NCBI GenBank assembly: GCA_903912405.1
Contig: CAIWHF010000022.1
Span: forward strand, 1 to 29,965
Source of the DNA: an uncultured Bacteroidota bacterium
Lineage (GTDB): Bacteria; Bacteroidota; Bacteroidia; Chitinophagales; Chitinophagaceae
Length of the DNA stretch: 29,965 nucleotides
Reading direction: 5' to 3'
The notes under the pieces were generated by a model. That model worked only from the letters and a program-made list of their open reading frames with translations, made no database searches and was not told where the DNA came from. Below are positions 15,649 through 25,777 of this stretch, in pieces. Position 1 is the first letter of the stretch. Each line of letters starts with the position of its first letter. A program made the translations under genes and the position numbers.

Positions 15649-16428
15649 ATGTATCAAACTATTTTAACACATACCGAACAAGGGATTTGTACGATTACCA
15701 TTAATCGGCCCGACAAAATGAATGCACTTAATAAAGACGTTATTCAAGAATTGGGTGCGGCATTAGAGGCTGCACGTTTAGATGCAGCAGTTCAAGCCCT
15801 TATCCTAACGGGTGCTGGAGAAAAAGCCTTTGTGGCGGGAGCCGACATTACCGAATTTACGGAACTACAAGCTGCAGGTGGTAAGGCCTTAGCGACTGTT
15901 GGTGCCGAATTGGTTTTCAATAAAATTGAGCAGTTTCCAAAACCTATTATTGCTGCAGTTAATGGATTTGCCTTAGGCGGAGGTTGCGAATTAGCAATGG
16001 CTTGTCATTTTAGAATTGCTAGTGAAAATGCTAAGTTCGGTCAGCCCGAAGTTAATTTAGGATTGATTCCAGGTTATGGAGGTACGCAACGCCTTACTCA
16101 ACTTATAGGCAAAGGGAAAGCAATGGAATTATTAATGACTGCCGATATGATTACGGCAAGTGAAGCGTTGCAATTGGGTTTGGTCAATCATGTAGTACCC
16201 AAAGAGGAATTATTGTCTTTAGCAAACCTTATTTTGACAAAAATTTGTACAAAAGCACCCATTGCTATTCAGCATATTATACATTTAGTAAATCAAGCGG
16301 CTATTGGCGCTAAAGATGGCTTACAACAAGAAATTGATCTTTTTGGCGCTTGTTTTGATACCGAAGATAAAAAAGAAGGTATCAGTGCTTTTTTAGAAAA
16401 GAGAAAAGCGAGCTTCAAAGGCGCTTAA
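15649..16428 (+). CDS. Enoyl-CoA hydratase/isomerase family protein
   Basis: The 259-residue crotonase-fold protein should hydrate 2-enoyl-CoA in fatty or organic acid breakdown in the cytosol. The oxyanion-hole segments are FVAGADI (61-67) and ALGGGCELAMACHFRIA (108-124). Both catalytic glutamates of true hydratases are kept, E114 and E134 (in QPEVNLGLIPGYGGTQRL), with the same 20-residue spacing as E144/E164 of rat crotonase. The natural substrate is not evident. Candidates include a short-chain 3-hydroxyacyl-CoA step or a phenylacetate-pathway role (PaaF-like), since paa genes lie 10 kb away. It is probably co-transcribed with the B12-binding gene. Confidence 0.92.
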   Translation: MYQTILTHTEQGICTITINRPDKMNALNKDVIQELGAALEAARLDAAVQALILTGAGEKAFVAGADITEFTELQAAGGKALATVGAELVFNKIEQFPKPIIAAVNGFALGGGCELAMACHFRIASENAKFGQPEVNLGLIPGYGGTQRLTQLIGKGKAMELLMTADMITASEALQLGLVNHVVPKEELLSLANLILTKICTKAPIAIQHIIHLVNQAAIGAKDGLQQEIDLFGACFDTEDKKEGISAFLEKRKASFKGA

Positions 16429-16497
16429 TTTTTTTTGCAAATCCTTTAATAATTACCATAAAAAATGATAACTTGTAGTTTTAAAAATAATTTGCTC

Positions 16498-17463
16498 ATG
16501 CAAAGAATAAATAAAAAACTAATAGTTTTATTTAGTTTATTTATAATTAGTAGCTCAGTTGTGCATGCACAAATTGAAGATTATTACTCCGAAGCACCTG
16601 GTTTTTCCTTAGGTACCACCATTGGATTGTCAGATTTGTGGGGTGATATTGGAACGGCAAGCCCCTTAGATCATTATATGAATGCGAATTATCGTAAGAA
16701 TCCTAAAATTATGGGAGGCTTATTGTTTCGTTATACTTTTGTGCCTGCCTTTTCGCTTCGCTTTGGTGTGAACTATGGTAAATTATATGCATCAGATAAT
16801 TTTAATGAAGATGCAGCCAAAAAAGCTACTAGTTTAGAAGAAGATGCAGCGCAACGTTATTATAGAAACTTAAATGTTCGTACTAATATTTGGGAAGGTA
16901 ATATCATGTTTGAATTTACTCCTTTTAGAATGAATACGGAAACGAATAGATCGAGAAGACGCATGCAGCCTTATGTTACTGGTGGTATTGCCGTGTTCCA
17001 TTATAATCCACAAGGGCTATATGTAAATAGAGCAACTAGAAGAGAGCAATGGGTTGATTTAATTGATTTGCATACAGAAGGTGTTGGTCTAAGTACAAGT
17101 GGGGCAACCAATACCCCTTTGCCAAATTTATGGCAAATGGCCATTCCAATGGGATTGGGTGTACGTTGGGATTTAAACCATAAAGTATCTTTAGGGGTAG
17201 AATATATCTACCGAAAAACAATGACGGACTTGCTTGACGATGTAAGCGATAAATATGTGAATCCTCAATTATTTACCGCGAGTTTAAGCCCTGAAAAAGC
17301 AGCCATTGCAGCAGATATATACGACAAATCATGGGTGCTTATTCCTAACTACCAACACAATGTGGGTGATTTGAGAGGAAATAGTGCCAATAAGGATGGG
17401 TATTCTACCTTTTCTATTACATTCATATACCGTTTGTCTAGCAAATGGGATCAATGGTGGTAA
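16498..17463 (+). CDS. DUF6089 family outer-membrane beta-barrel protein
   Basis: The 321-residue product (from the ATG at 16498) has a signal peptide MQRINKKLIVLFSLFIISSS ending VHAQ. It then shows the pattern of small Bacteroidota outer-membrane barrels annotated as DUF6089: FSLGTTIGLSDLWGDIG, FRYTFVPAFSLRFGVNYGKL, MPLGLGV-type strands (here IPMGLGVRWDLNHKVSLGVEYIYRKT) and a final STFSITFIYRLSSKW. An upstream in-frame ATG at 16465 would add 11 residues ahead of the signal peptide and is unlikely. Function is unknown. It follows the enoyl-CoA hydratase by 69 bases and is closed by a strong terminator. Confidence 0.85.
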   Translation: MQRINKKLIVLFSLFIISSSVVHAQIEDYYSEAPGFSLGTTIGLSDLWGDIGTASPLDHYMNANYRKNPKIMGGLLFRYTFVPAFSLRFGVNYGKLYASDNFNEDAAKKATSLEEDAAQRYYRNLNVRTNIWEGNIMFEFTPFRMNTETNRSRRRMQPYVTGGIAVFHYNPQGLYVNRATRREQWVDLIDLHTEGVGLSTSGATNTPLPNLWQMAIPMGLGVRWDLNHKVSLGVEYIYRKTMTDLLDDVSDKYVNPQLFTASLSPEKAAIAADIYDKSWVLIPNYQHNVGDLRGNSANKDGYSTFSITFIYRLSSKWDQWW

Positions 17464-17490
17464 ACACATTATAAGCATATAAAGATGAAG

Positions 17491-17519
17491 GCGACAAGAT
17501 ACTCTTGTCGCTTTTTTTT
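17491..17519 (+). terminator. Strong Rho-independent terminator
   Basis: GCGACAAGA (17491-17499) pairs perfectly with TCTTGTCGC (17503-17511) across a 3-base loop, followed by eight T. It lies 28 bases after the DUF6089 stop codon and separates that unit from ruvA-sprA. Confidence 0.92.
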
Positions 17520-17570
17520 ATAATAGAATCAACTATTTGATGTAAATTGCAAGTAATAAATTGATGACAT

Positions 17571-18149
17571 ATGTTTGCCTTTCTTGAAGGAAATTTAGTT
17601 TACAAATCACCCTCCATGTTGCACTTGCAGGCAGGTGGCATAGGATATGAAATTCATATTACCTTACAAACCTTTTCCAAAATTCAGCATTTAGATACCT
17701 GTCTCCTTTGGATGCATTTGCAAATTCGTGAAGATGCTTGGGTATTGTATGGTTTTGCAGACGAGCAAGAGCGACAAACATTTCGTCAGCTATTGAATAT
17801 CAACGGAGTAGGAGCTGCAACAGCTCGTATCATCTTGTCATCCCTTACACCAGAAGAATTGGAAAGGGCGGTTGCAACAGAAGATGCTAAGACCTTAGAG
17901 CGTGTGAAAGGTATTGGGTCTAAAACGGCACAACGCATTATTTTAGAGTTAAAAGGCAAATTGCAAGTGGACAAAAATTTTGCTACCAATACTGCAAAAA
18001 TGCACAATACAATTGAGCAAGATGCGTTAATAGCATTAGTGAATTTAGGTATTAATAAAGTGGCCGCTGAAAATGCATTGCATAAAATTGAGAACATTGC
18101 ATCGCTAACCATAGAAGAGATCATAAAACAAGCGTTAAGATTAATTTAG
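17571..18149 (+). CDS. ruvA: Holliday junction branch migration protein RuvA
   Basis: The 192-residue protein is RuvA, which binds the four-way junction as a tetramer and loads the RuvB helicase. Domain I is the OB fold (MFAFLEGNLVYKSPSMLHLQAGGIGYEIHI..., to about 63). Domain II has two helix-hairpin-helix motifs, LNINGVGAATARIILSSL and ERVKGIGSKTAQRIILELKGKL. Domain III (about 143-192, DALIALVNLGINKVAAENAL) contacts RuvB. ruvB and ruvC are not adjacent. sprA starts 9 bases downstream, so the two are likely co-transcribed, an order I recall from other Bacteroidota. Confidence 0.96.
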   Translation: MFAFLEGNLVYKSPSMLHLQAGGIGYEIHITLQTFSKIQHLDTCLLWMHLQIREDAWVLYGFADEQERQTFRQLLNINGVGAATARIILSSLTPEELERAVATEDAKTLERVKGIGSKTAQRIILELKGKLQVDKNFATNTAKMHNTIEQDALIALVNLGINKVAAENALHKIENIASLTIEEIIKQALRLI

Positions 18150-18158
18150 GAATCAAAC

Positions 18159-21100
18159 ATGAAGTGCTTAGTGTTGGAACAAAAAACTAAAAAAAATAAT
18201 AAAATAAATAAATGGATTGTTGTATCAACAATCCTTTTCCTGCTATATCAAAACCAGTCCGTTTTTGCTGCCGCAAAAGACAGCACCCAAAAAGAGACGA
18301 CCCCAGCATTAAAATTTAGAATTGAGGATAGCAATGGCGATCCATTAACAGGTAAAAAAACACCCAGTGTTGATTTAAATGACCCTTCCAATTTCTCTAA
18401 ACAAATAGAATACGATCCCGTTGACGGTAATTATTATTTTACGGAGAAAATAGGCGGGCGCTATTATAGAACACCTACCTATCTCACCCGAGAAGAATAT
18501 TTGAAATACAAAGCCAAGCAAGATGAGCAAGCCTATTGGAGAAGAAGATTAGATGCTTTAGCGCTTTTTGAAAAGAAACCGCAATTACCTGTTATGTATA
18601 AAGATGGGATTTTTGATCGCATTTTCGGGGGTAGTTCTATTTCTGTAAGACCGCAAGGAAATGTAGATGTAAAATTTGGAGGGAATTGGCAGAATATTAA
18701 AAATCCTGCGCTTACACAGCGTGCTCAAAAATATGGCATCTTTGATTTTGATATGCAAATGAATGTCAATTTTATTGCAGCTATTGGCGATAAAATGAAA
18801 TTTAACATTAGCAATAATACCAAAGCAACCTTTGATTTTCAGAATGTTCAAAAATTAGATTATACCGGCAAAGACGATGAGATAATAAAAAAGATAGAAG
18901 CCGGCAATATTAGTTTCCCTTTAAAAAGCAATTTGATTAAAGGTGTTCAATCTTTATTTGGATTAAAAACACAGTTGCAATTTGGAAAGCTGTGGGTTAC
19001 AGGCGTTGTGTCTCAGCAAAAATCTAAAAAGCAAAGTTTAACTATACAAGGGGGCGGACAAGCACAAAATTTTTCTGCTAAAGCGGATGATTATGAAGAA
19101 AATAGACACTTTTTATTAGGGCATTATTTTAGAGACCATTACAATTCGTCCTTACAGAGTTTTCCATTAATCAATTCTTTAGTGACCATCAATAAAATTG
19201 AAGTTTGGGTTACCAATCGTACAGGAGCTGTAGAAGGGGTGCGCGATATCTTAGCGTTTATGGATTTGGGAGAGCAAAAACCCTACAATGCTAGCTTGAC
19301 TAATGCTGCAAAACCAGCCTACCCAGATAATAGAGCCAATACTTTGTATGATTTAATAATGCAAACTAGCAATGCTCGTTTACAAAGCAATGCTACGAGT
19401 GCCGCGTTATCCTTGGGTTTTCAGCAAGGCTTAGATTTTGAACGCACTACAGCTAGAAAATTAGCTAGCAGTGAGTTTTCTTGTAATACGCAGCTTGGGT
19501 ATATTTCACTTAATACACAATTAAATCCAGATGATATATTGGCCGTATCGTATCGATACACCTATAATGGACAAGTATTTCAGGTAGGAGAATTTGCAGA
19601 AGATCTTCCTCCCGATTCTACCAATACCAAGGTAATGTATATGAAATTGTTGAAAGGAACTTCTGCAAGACCCCGATTGCCGATTTGGAATTTAATGATG
19701 AAAAACATTTATGCTTTAGGTGGCTATGGTATTTCAAAAGAAGATTTTAGATTAAATGTTTTATTTCAAGATCCAGGTGGAGGAGAAAAAAGATATTTAC
19801 CGGAAGGTGTAAAAGCTGGGGTCCCTTTAATTAGTGTTTTGAATTTAGATCGCTTAAATCCTCAAAACGATCCAGCGCCAGATGGAGTATTTGATTTTAT
19901 AGAAGGGCTTACAATCAATACCCAACAAGGCAAATTAATATTCCCGGTATTAGAACCCTTTGGCGCAGATTTATTGCCTGCCGTTGCTAATGATCCACAA
20001 TTGCAACGCAAATATTTATATCAGATTTTGTATGATTCTACCAAAACAATAGCTCGTCAATTTCAGCAAAACAATAGATATGTAATGAGGGGCACTTACA
20101 AATCTGCTTCTTCATCAGAAATTTTCTTAGGTGGTTTTAATATTCCTCAAGGCTCTGTTTCGGTTACGGCAGGTGGACAGCGATTATTAGAGAATATTGA
20201 TTTTCAAATGGACTATAGCTTAGGTAGAATTAAAATTACCAATACTGGTATTTTAAGTTCAGGTATTCCCATTAATATTCAATATGAAGACAATGCTACA
20301 TTCGGTTTTCAGCAACAAAATTTAATGGGTATCCGAATGGATTATTATTTAAATGAAAAATTTAATATTGGCGCTACCGTATTGAAACTTACAGAGCGCC
20401 CGTTTACTCAAAAAACGAGTATTGGAGAAGATCCTATTCGTAACTCTGTAGTAGGCGTTGATGTCAATTACCAGTCCGAATCAAAATTCATTACGCGCTT
20501 ATTAGATAAATTACCTGTTTATGCAACAACAGCTCCATCTTTCTTGTCATTTTCTGCAGAAGGAGCTGGCATATTTCCTGGGTCTTCCAAATTAATCAAT
20601 ACCGGTGCCGATCCGGATGGTGCTGTATATATAGATGATTTTGAAGGAACCCGAAGTAGTTATGATTTGAAATCGCCCATGTTGTCATGGTCTTTAGCCT
20701 CTACGCCAGTAAATGCTTTAAATAAATATGGTAACATTTTATTTCCAGAAGCAACAGACAATAATAAACTCAGCTATGGCAAAAACAGAGCTAAGTTTGC
20801 TTGGTATTTTTTAGAACCACAATTAGTAGATCCAAGTTATGGCACTAGCACTACGAATGTGAAAAAAGATATCAATCAACATTATATTCGCTTAGTGCAA
20901 TTACAAGATGTATTTCCACAACGCTCTTATACCACCTTGCAAAATGCATTAACTACCTTAGATCTTGGATTTTATCCTAAGCAACGGGGTCCTTATAATT
21001 TCGACGATCAGAATATTAATATTGATGGCACTTTAAAAGATCCACAAGCAAGATGGGGTGGCATTATGCGTCCTATTGAATACAGTGATTTTGAAGCGTC

Positions 21101-24100
21101 TAATGTGGAGTTTATTGAATTTTGGATGTTAGATCCTTTTATCAATAATAACAATCCTTCCTCCAATGGGTCCATGTATATCAATTTAGGAAACGTGTCG
21201 GAAGATGTGATGAAAGATTCGAGAAAGTTCTTTGAAAATGGTATTGCCGCACCTAAAAATCCAGCTCAATTAGATCAGAGTATTTGGGGTTATATTCCAC
21301 GTTTTCAACAACAAATCACCAGAGCTTTTGATAATGACCCCGCTGCTCGTGAAGTACAGGATGTGGGTTATGATGGATTGAATGATGAAGAAGAAAAACA
21401 ATTTTTTAAAGTTTATTTAGATCGATTAGCAGCTAGTTTTGGAACAAGTTCCAAAGTTTATTTAGATGCTCTTGCCGATCCAGCGGCCGATAATTTTAAA
21501 CACTTTAGAGATGCTGTTTTTGACCAAAGCAATGTGAGTGTAATATCTCGCTACAAATATTATAATAATCCTCAAGGCAATTCACCTATTCCAGCTGCAA
21601 ATGCAGCGGTGTCCAATGCCGCAACCACATTGCCCGAAACAGAAGATATCAATCGTGATAATGCACTTAGCGAATCAGAAGATTATTTTCAATATCGTAT
21701 TGATGTGCAACCCAACATGCAAGTGGGTACCAACTTTATTGTAAGTAAACAAGTAAGCAATGTGAAATTGCCCAATGGCAATACAGAGCCTGAAACTTGG
21801 TATCAATTTAAAATTCCAATTCGAGAGTATCAACAAAAAATCGGTAACATAGCTGATTTTAGATCTATTCGTTTTATGCGTTTATATTTAAATGGATTTG
21901 AAGATAGTGTTATACTTCGTTTAGCTAAAATAGAATTAGGAAGAAACCAATGGCGTCAATATCAATTCTCTTTACAATCGCCTGGAGAGAATATTCCAGA
22001 AGCTGATAAAAAAACAACGGAGTTTGCTATTACCTCTGTAAGTTTAGAAGAAAACGGACAACGTGCCCCTGTTAACTATGTAATGCCTCCTGGAATTATT
22101 CGTCAACAAAGCGCTGTTTCCAATGGTCAGAATATTCAATTAAATGAGCAGTCGTTATCCTTACAAGTGTGTGGTTTGAAAGATGGAGATGCAAGGGCAG
22201 TATATAAAGAAGTAGGTATAGATTTGCGTCAGTTTTCAACCATGAAAATGTTCATTCATGCAGAATCGCGTTTAGGTCAGGTGCCTATCAAAGATGGCGA
22301 TGTATATGCATGCATTCGAATTGGTAGCGATTTTACAAATAACTATTATGAGTATCAAATTCCGTTGGCCATTACTCCTAACGGTACTGCAGATCCTTTT
22401 CAGATTTGGCCAGATAAAAATAAATTAGAATTAATATTAGATCAATTAGTAGCTGCTAAAACGGCGCGTAATAATTCGGGATTGCCGAGCTATATTCCTT
22501 ATCAAGCGATAGATGCTAAAGGTAATACTATTGTAGTGGTTGGTAATCCAAATGTGGGTGAAGCAAAAACAATCATGTTGGGTATTTTGAATCCTAAGAA
22601 AACGACTGCTTCACCAAACGATGATGGGCTTACCAAATGTGTGGAAGTATGGTTTAATGAGATGCGCATGACTGGAATGAATCAGCAACCTGGTTATGCT
22701 GCTTCTGGGAAATTGAATATACAATTAGCTGATTTAGGAAGTGTGCGCGCAAGCGGAAGTATGCATACGAGCGGTTATGGCAATATCGATCAAAAATTAA
22801 ATCAGCGTTTTAGAGATAATTTTTATCAGTATGACGCATCAACTAATTTAAGTTTGGGTAAATTATTGCCAAAGCAATGGGGTGTGCAACTGCCTTTTTA
22901 TGTGGGCTATTCTTCTACGATAAGTAATCCTATTTACGACCCGTATGATTTAGATGTTAAGTTTGCAGATAAATTAAGTAGAGCTACTTCATCAGAACAA
23001 CGAGATAGTATTAAAAAAGCAGCTCAAGATTTTTCTAGTATTTTAAGTTTCAATTTTACGAATGTTAAAATAATGGGTAATCAAGAAAAGCAAAGAAAAT
23101 TCATTTCGCCATTGAGTGTTAAGAACTTTGATTTTTCGTATTCTTACAATAAACAATTCAAAAGAAATTCGCTCATCGAACATGATGAAATTACCCAGCA
23201 AAAATTAGGTATTGGATACACCTACAGTATTAAATCAAAACCTTTAGAGCCGTTTAAAAAATTAATAAAATCAAGATCAAAATGGTGGGCGCTCATTAGA
23301 GATATAAATTTAAATTTAGTTCCGTCCTCCTTATCTTTCAGAACAGATTTAAATAGAGTATTTAATGAAACACAGATGAGAACAATAGGTGATGCAAGCT
23401 ATCCGTTGGCTCCTACGTATTTCAAAAACTTTATTTGGAATAGAACATATGCAATCCGTTGGCAATTAACTAACTCACTTTCTTTTGATTTAAATGCTAC
23501 TAATAATTCTCGAATTGATGAACCTTATGGTAGAATAGACACTAAAGAAAAACAAGATTCGCTCATACAATTGTTGCAAACGGGCGGTCGTAATACCTTA
23601 TACACACAAAATGCTAATGCAAGTTATAATGTGCCTCTTAATAAATTTCCGCTTACCGATTGGACAAGTTTGCGATTGACCTATGGTACAACGTACAACT
23701 GGACAGCGGCTTCTAAAATTGCAGCTAGTTTGGGTAATGCTATAGCAAACACGCAGAATATTCAAATAAACGGAGAGCTGAATTTTACACAGCTCTATAA
23801 TAAATCTAGATGGATGCGTATGCTTTCACAGCCTTTACGAACTGACGCAAGTACAAAGCTCCCAAATTCGGTGAAAAATCTGATCAGTAAAAATAATCCT
23901 TTTGATTTAATGGATGCTAATCCTACGGAGGATAAAAAGAATGGAGCAAAAGGAACGAAAGACAATGTAGAAAATACTGCTAAGGATAATAACACCAATT
24001 CAAAAGAAGATCAAAAAACTAAATTGCAAATAGCAGAAGAAAATAAAAAATTGCTGGAGCAACAAAAAAATAAAATCATTATTAATGGTGTTGAATTGAC

Positions 24101-25676
24101 GCCACTACAAATAGCGAAGTATAGTAATAAGCAATTAGATTCTTTAAAATCTATTATGCATAAGCAACAACTAGATTTGGCGAAAGCAGAAAAGAAAAAA
24201 ATAAAATTAGAAAAAAAATTAGCACGCTTACAAAAACGACAAACCCAAACAAGTATTACAGGTATTCGTAGATTTTTAGGCAAGCTACTAACAATGGTAA
24301 AACGTTCTACATTTAATTATACAGAAACTGGCGGAACCATATTGCCTGGATTTAGAGATAGCGCTGTAGTACTAGGTCTTAATCCGCAATCCATGCAGCC
24401 TGGCTTAAATTATGTTTTTGGTGGACAGCCAACCAATAGCTGGTTTGAACAACAAGCTACATTAGGTAGATTAAGCAAAGACACCTTGTTTAATGGACAG
24501 CTTAAGCAAACCTTTTCTCAAAATTTATCTATAACAGGAACATTAGAACCTATTGCTGATTTAAGGGTTGATTTGTCATTAACTAAAACGTTTTCAAAAT
24601 CGCATAGCGAGTTGTTTAAAGACGTAAATAATGATGGGGTATTTGATCATAATAATCCATACGAAACAGGATCTTTCTCGATGAGTTACATAGGCGTTAA
24701 AACAATGTTTAAAGCAGGCGGTGCCAATTCCGAATTGTTCCAAACATTTATTGGCAACACTACTATGGTCTCCAATCGTTTAGGGGCAAATAATCCTTAT
24801 ATTGCCGGTTTGCCCGATCCTACCAATCCGACTTATAGTAAAGGCTATACTAAGTTTTCGCAGTCCGTTTTAATACCGTCTTTCATAGCAGCCTATAGCG
24901 GCAAAGCAGCAAAAGATATTCCATTAATGAATAATGAAGTAGATCAGATCAAAGCCAATCCATTTAAGTACTTTATACCCTTACCCAATTGGAAGCTTTC
25001 TTATACGGGCTTGGCAAAACTACCTAAATTGAAAGAAATCTTTACCAATGTGGTGGTCAATCATGCTTATACCGGTACACTCTCCATGAATGGTTTTGTA
25101 TCTTCTTTATTTTACAGAGATGCCTTATCTATTGGTTTCCCTTCCTTTATAGATTCTAACTCTCACAATTTAGTACCTTTTTATCAGGTGCCAAATATTA
25201 CTATCAATGAGCAATTCAATCCTTTATTGGGAGTAGATGTAGCCTTGAAAAATAAAATGACCTTTCACATAGAGTTTAAAAAATCTAGAACCTCAAGTTT
25301 AAGTCTGATCGATTATCAAGTAAGTGAAGTGAAAAGTGCAGAGTTTGTTTTTGGTGCCGGCTGGCGTGTAAAAGGGGTAGTCTTGCCATTTAAAATCGCA
25401 GGCGTTAAAAAACTTAAAAATGATTTGAATTTAAAATTAGATATTGGTTTGCGCGACGATAAAACAACGAATACCTTTATTGCACAAAATTTATCGGTAA
25501 TAAGTAGAGGTCAACAAGTAATTTCGATTTCGCCTTCTGCAGATTATATAGTAAGTGATAAAATTACCCTTCGCTTCTTCTACGACAGAAGACAAACGAT
25601 TCCGTATGTATCTAATTCATTCCCAATGACAACCACAACGGGCGGTGTAACCTTACGCTTTATTTTTGCTAATTAA
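18159..25676 (+). CDS. sprA: T9SS outer-membrane translocon SprA (cell surface protein SprA / SOV)
   Basis: The 2505-residue protein is SprA, the extremely large single-chain outer-membrane barrel that exports T9SS cargo and, in gliding species, adhesins. It has a long basic n-region and signal peptide (cleavage near residue 38, after SVFAA). Conserved SprA stretches include FDRIFGGSSISVRPQGNVDVKFGGN (near 150), GADPDGAVYIDDFEGTRSSYDL (near 825), the repeated VEFIEFWMLDPF and VWFNEMRMTGM segments, the NYTETGGTILPGF block (near 2055) and a terminal strand ending RFIFAN. The size matches F. johnsoniae SprA (about 2400). A Lys/Glu-rich segment at about 1919-2031 is predicted to be coiled coil. 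The frame is intact throughout. Cargo for it is encoded at 3.4 kb. Confidence 0.96.
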   Translation: MKCLVLEQKTKKNNKINKWIVVSTILFLLYQNQSVFAAAKDSTQKETTPALKFRIEDSNGDPLTGKKTPSVDLNDPSNFSKQIEYDPVDGNYYFTEKIGGRYYRTPTYLTREEYLKYKAKQDEQAYWRRRLDALALFEKKPQLPVMYKDGIFDRIFGGSSISVRPQGNVDVKFGGNWQNIKNPALTQRAQKYGIFDFDMQMNVNFIAAIGDKMKFNISNNTKATFDFQNVQKLDYTGKDDEIIKKIEAGNISFPLKSNLIKGVQSLFGLKTQLQFGKLWVTGVVSQQKSKKQSLTIQGGGQAQNFSAKADDYEENRHFLLGHYFRDHYNSSLQSFPLINSLVTINKIEVWVTNRTGAVEGVRDILAFMDLGEQKPYNASLTNAAKPAYPDNRANTLYDLIMQTSNARLQSNATSAALSLGFQQGLDFERTTARKLASSEFSCNTQLGYISLNTQLNPDDILAVSYRYTYNGQVFQVGEFAEDLPPDSTNTKVMYMKLLKGTSARPRLPIWNLMMKNIYALGGYGISKEDFRLNVLFQDPGGGEKRYLPEGVKAGVPLISVLNLDRLNPQNDPAPDGVFDFIEGLTINTQQGKLIFPVLEPFGADLLPAVANDPQLQRKYLYQILYDSTKTIARQFQQNNRYVMRGTYKSASSSEIFLGGFNIPQGSVSVTAGGQRLLENIDFQMDYSLGRIKITNTGILSSGIPINIQYEDNATFGFQQQNLMGIRMDYYLNEKFNIGATVLKLTERPFTQKTSIGEDPIRNSVVGVDVNYQSESKFITRLLDKLPVYATTAPSFLSFSAEGAGIFPGSSKLINTGADPDGAVYIDDFEGTRSSYDLKSPMLSWSLASTPVNALNKYGNILFPEATDNNKLSYGKNRAKFAWYFLEPQLVDPSYGTSTTNVKKDINQHYIRLVQLQDVFPQRSYTTLQNALTTLDLGFYPKQRGPYNFDDQNINIDGTLKDPQARWGGIMRPIEYSDFEASNVEFIEFWMLDPFINNNNPSSNGSMYINLGNVSEDVMKDSRKFFENGIAAPKNPAQLDQSIWGYIPRFQQQITRAFDNDPAAREVQDVGYDGLNDEEEKQFFKVYLDRLAASFGTSSKVYLDALADPAADNFKHFRDAVFDQSNVSVISRYKYYNNPQGNSPIPAANAAVSNAATTLPETEDINRDNALSESEDYFQYRIDVQPNMQVGTNFIVSKQVSNVKLPNGNTEPETWYQFKIPIREYQQKIGNIADFRSIRFMRLYLNGFEDSVILRLAKIELGRNQWRQYQFSLQSPGENIPEADKKTTEFAITSVSLEENGQRAPVNYVMPPGIIRQQSAVSNGQNIQLNEQSLSLQVCGLKDGDARAVYKEVGIDLRQFSTMKMFIHAESRLGQVPIKDGDVYACIRIGSDFTNNYYEYQIPLAITPNGTADPFQIWPDKNKLELILDQLVAAKTARNNSGLPSYIPYQAIDAKGNTIVVVGNPNVGEAKTIMLGILNPKKTTASPNDDGLTKCVEVWFNEMRMTGMNQQPGYAASGKLNIQLADLGSVRASGSMHTSGYGNIDQKLNQRFRDNFYQYDASTNLSLGKLLPKQWGVQLPFYVGYSSTISNPIYDPYDLDVKFADKLSRATSSEQRDSIKKAAQDFSSILSFNFTNVKIMGNQEKQRKFISPLSVKNFDFSYSYNKQFKRNSLIEHDEITQQKLGIGYTYSIKSKPLEPFKKLIKSRSKWWALIRDINLNLVPSSLSFRTDLNRVFNETQMRTIGDASYPLAPTYFKNFIWNRTYAIRWQLTNSLSFDLNATNNSRIDEPYGRIDTKEKQDSLIQLLQTGGRNTLYTQNANASYNVPLNKFPLTDWTSLRLTYGTTYNWTAASKIAASLGNAIANTQNIQINGELNFTQLYNKSRWMRMLSQPLRTDASTKLPNSVKNLISKNNPFDLMDANPTEDKKNGAKGTKDNVENTAKDNNTNSKEDQKTKLQIAEENKKLLEQQKNKIIINGVELTPLQIAKYSNKQLDSLKSIMHKQQLDLAKAEKKKIKLEKKLARLQKRQTQTSITGIRRFLGKLLTMVKRSTFNYTETGGTILPGFRDSAVVLGLNPQSMQPGLNYVFGGQPTNSWFEQQATLGRLSKDTLFNGQLKQTFSQNLSITGTLEPIADLRVDLSLTKTFSKSHSELFKDVNNDGVFDHNNPYETGSFSMSYIGVKTMFKAGGANSELFQTFIGNTTMVSNRLGANNPYIAGLPDPTNPTYSKGYTKFSQSVLIPSFIAAYSGKAAKDIPLMNNEVDQIKANPFKYFIPLPNWKLSYTGLAKLPKLKEIFTNVVVNHAYTGTLSMNGFVSSLFYRDALSIGFPSFIDSNSHNLVPFYQVPNITINEQFNPLLGVDVALKNKMTFHIEFKKSRTSSLSLIDYQVSEVKSAEFVFGAGWRVKGVVLPFKIAGVKKLKNDLNLKLDIGLRDDKTTNTFIAQNLSVISRGQQVISISPSADYIVSDKITLRFFYDRRQTIPYVSNSFPMTTTTGGVTLRFIFAN

Positions 25677-25752
25677 TTCAACAAAGCGCCTTTATGAGCT
25701 GTTTTAGTTCAAATCGTGATAAAAATCAATTTACCAATAGCAAATACTAACT

Positions 25753-25760
25753 TATATTTG
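25753..25760 (+). promoter_or_regulatory. TAnnTTTG -7 element of the paa operon
   Basis: TATATTTG, 17 bases before paaA, is a perfect -7 match. No TTTG was found at the -33 spacing. The 101-base gap after sprA has no convincing terminator, so read-through from sprA is also possible. Confidence 0.5.
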
Positions 25761-25777
25761 TATTAATAAATAACACT

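Noticed and set aside
23795..24283. Minus-strand open frames opposite the Lys-rich part of sprA
   Set aside because: They arise because Lys/Glu-rich codons read as Phe/Leu/Ser codons on the other strand; the products are low-complexity and hydrophobic only by composition.
25677..25777. Terminator after sprA
   Set aside because: Only weak, interrupted pairing (near AGCGCC and GAGCTG) without a T run was found, so it was not annotated.
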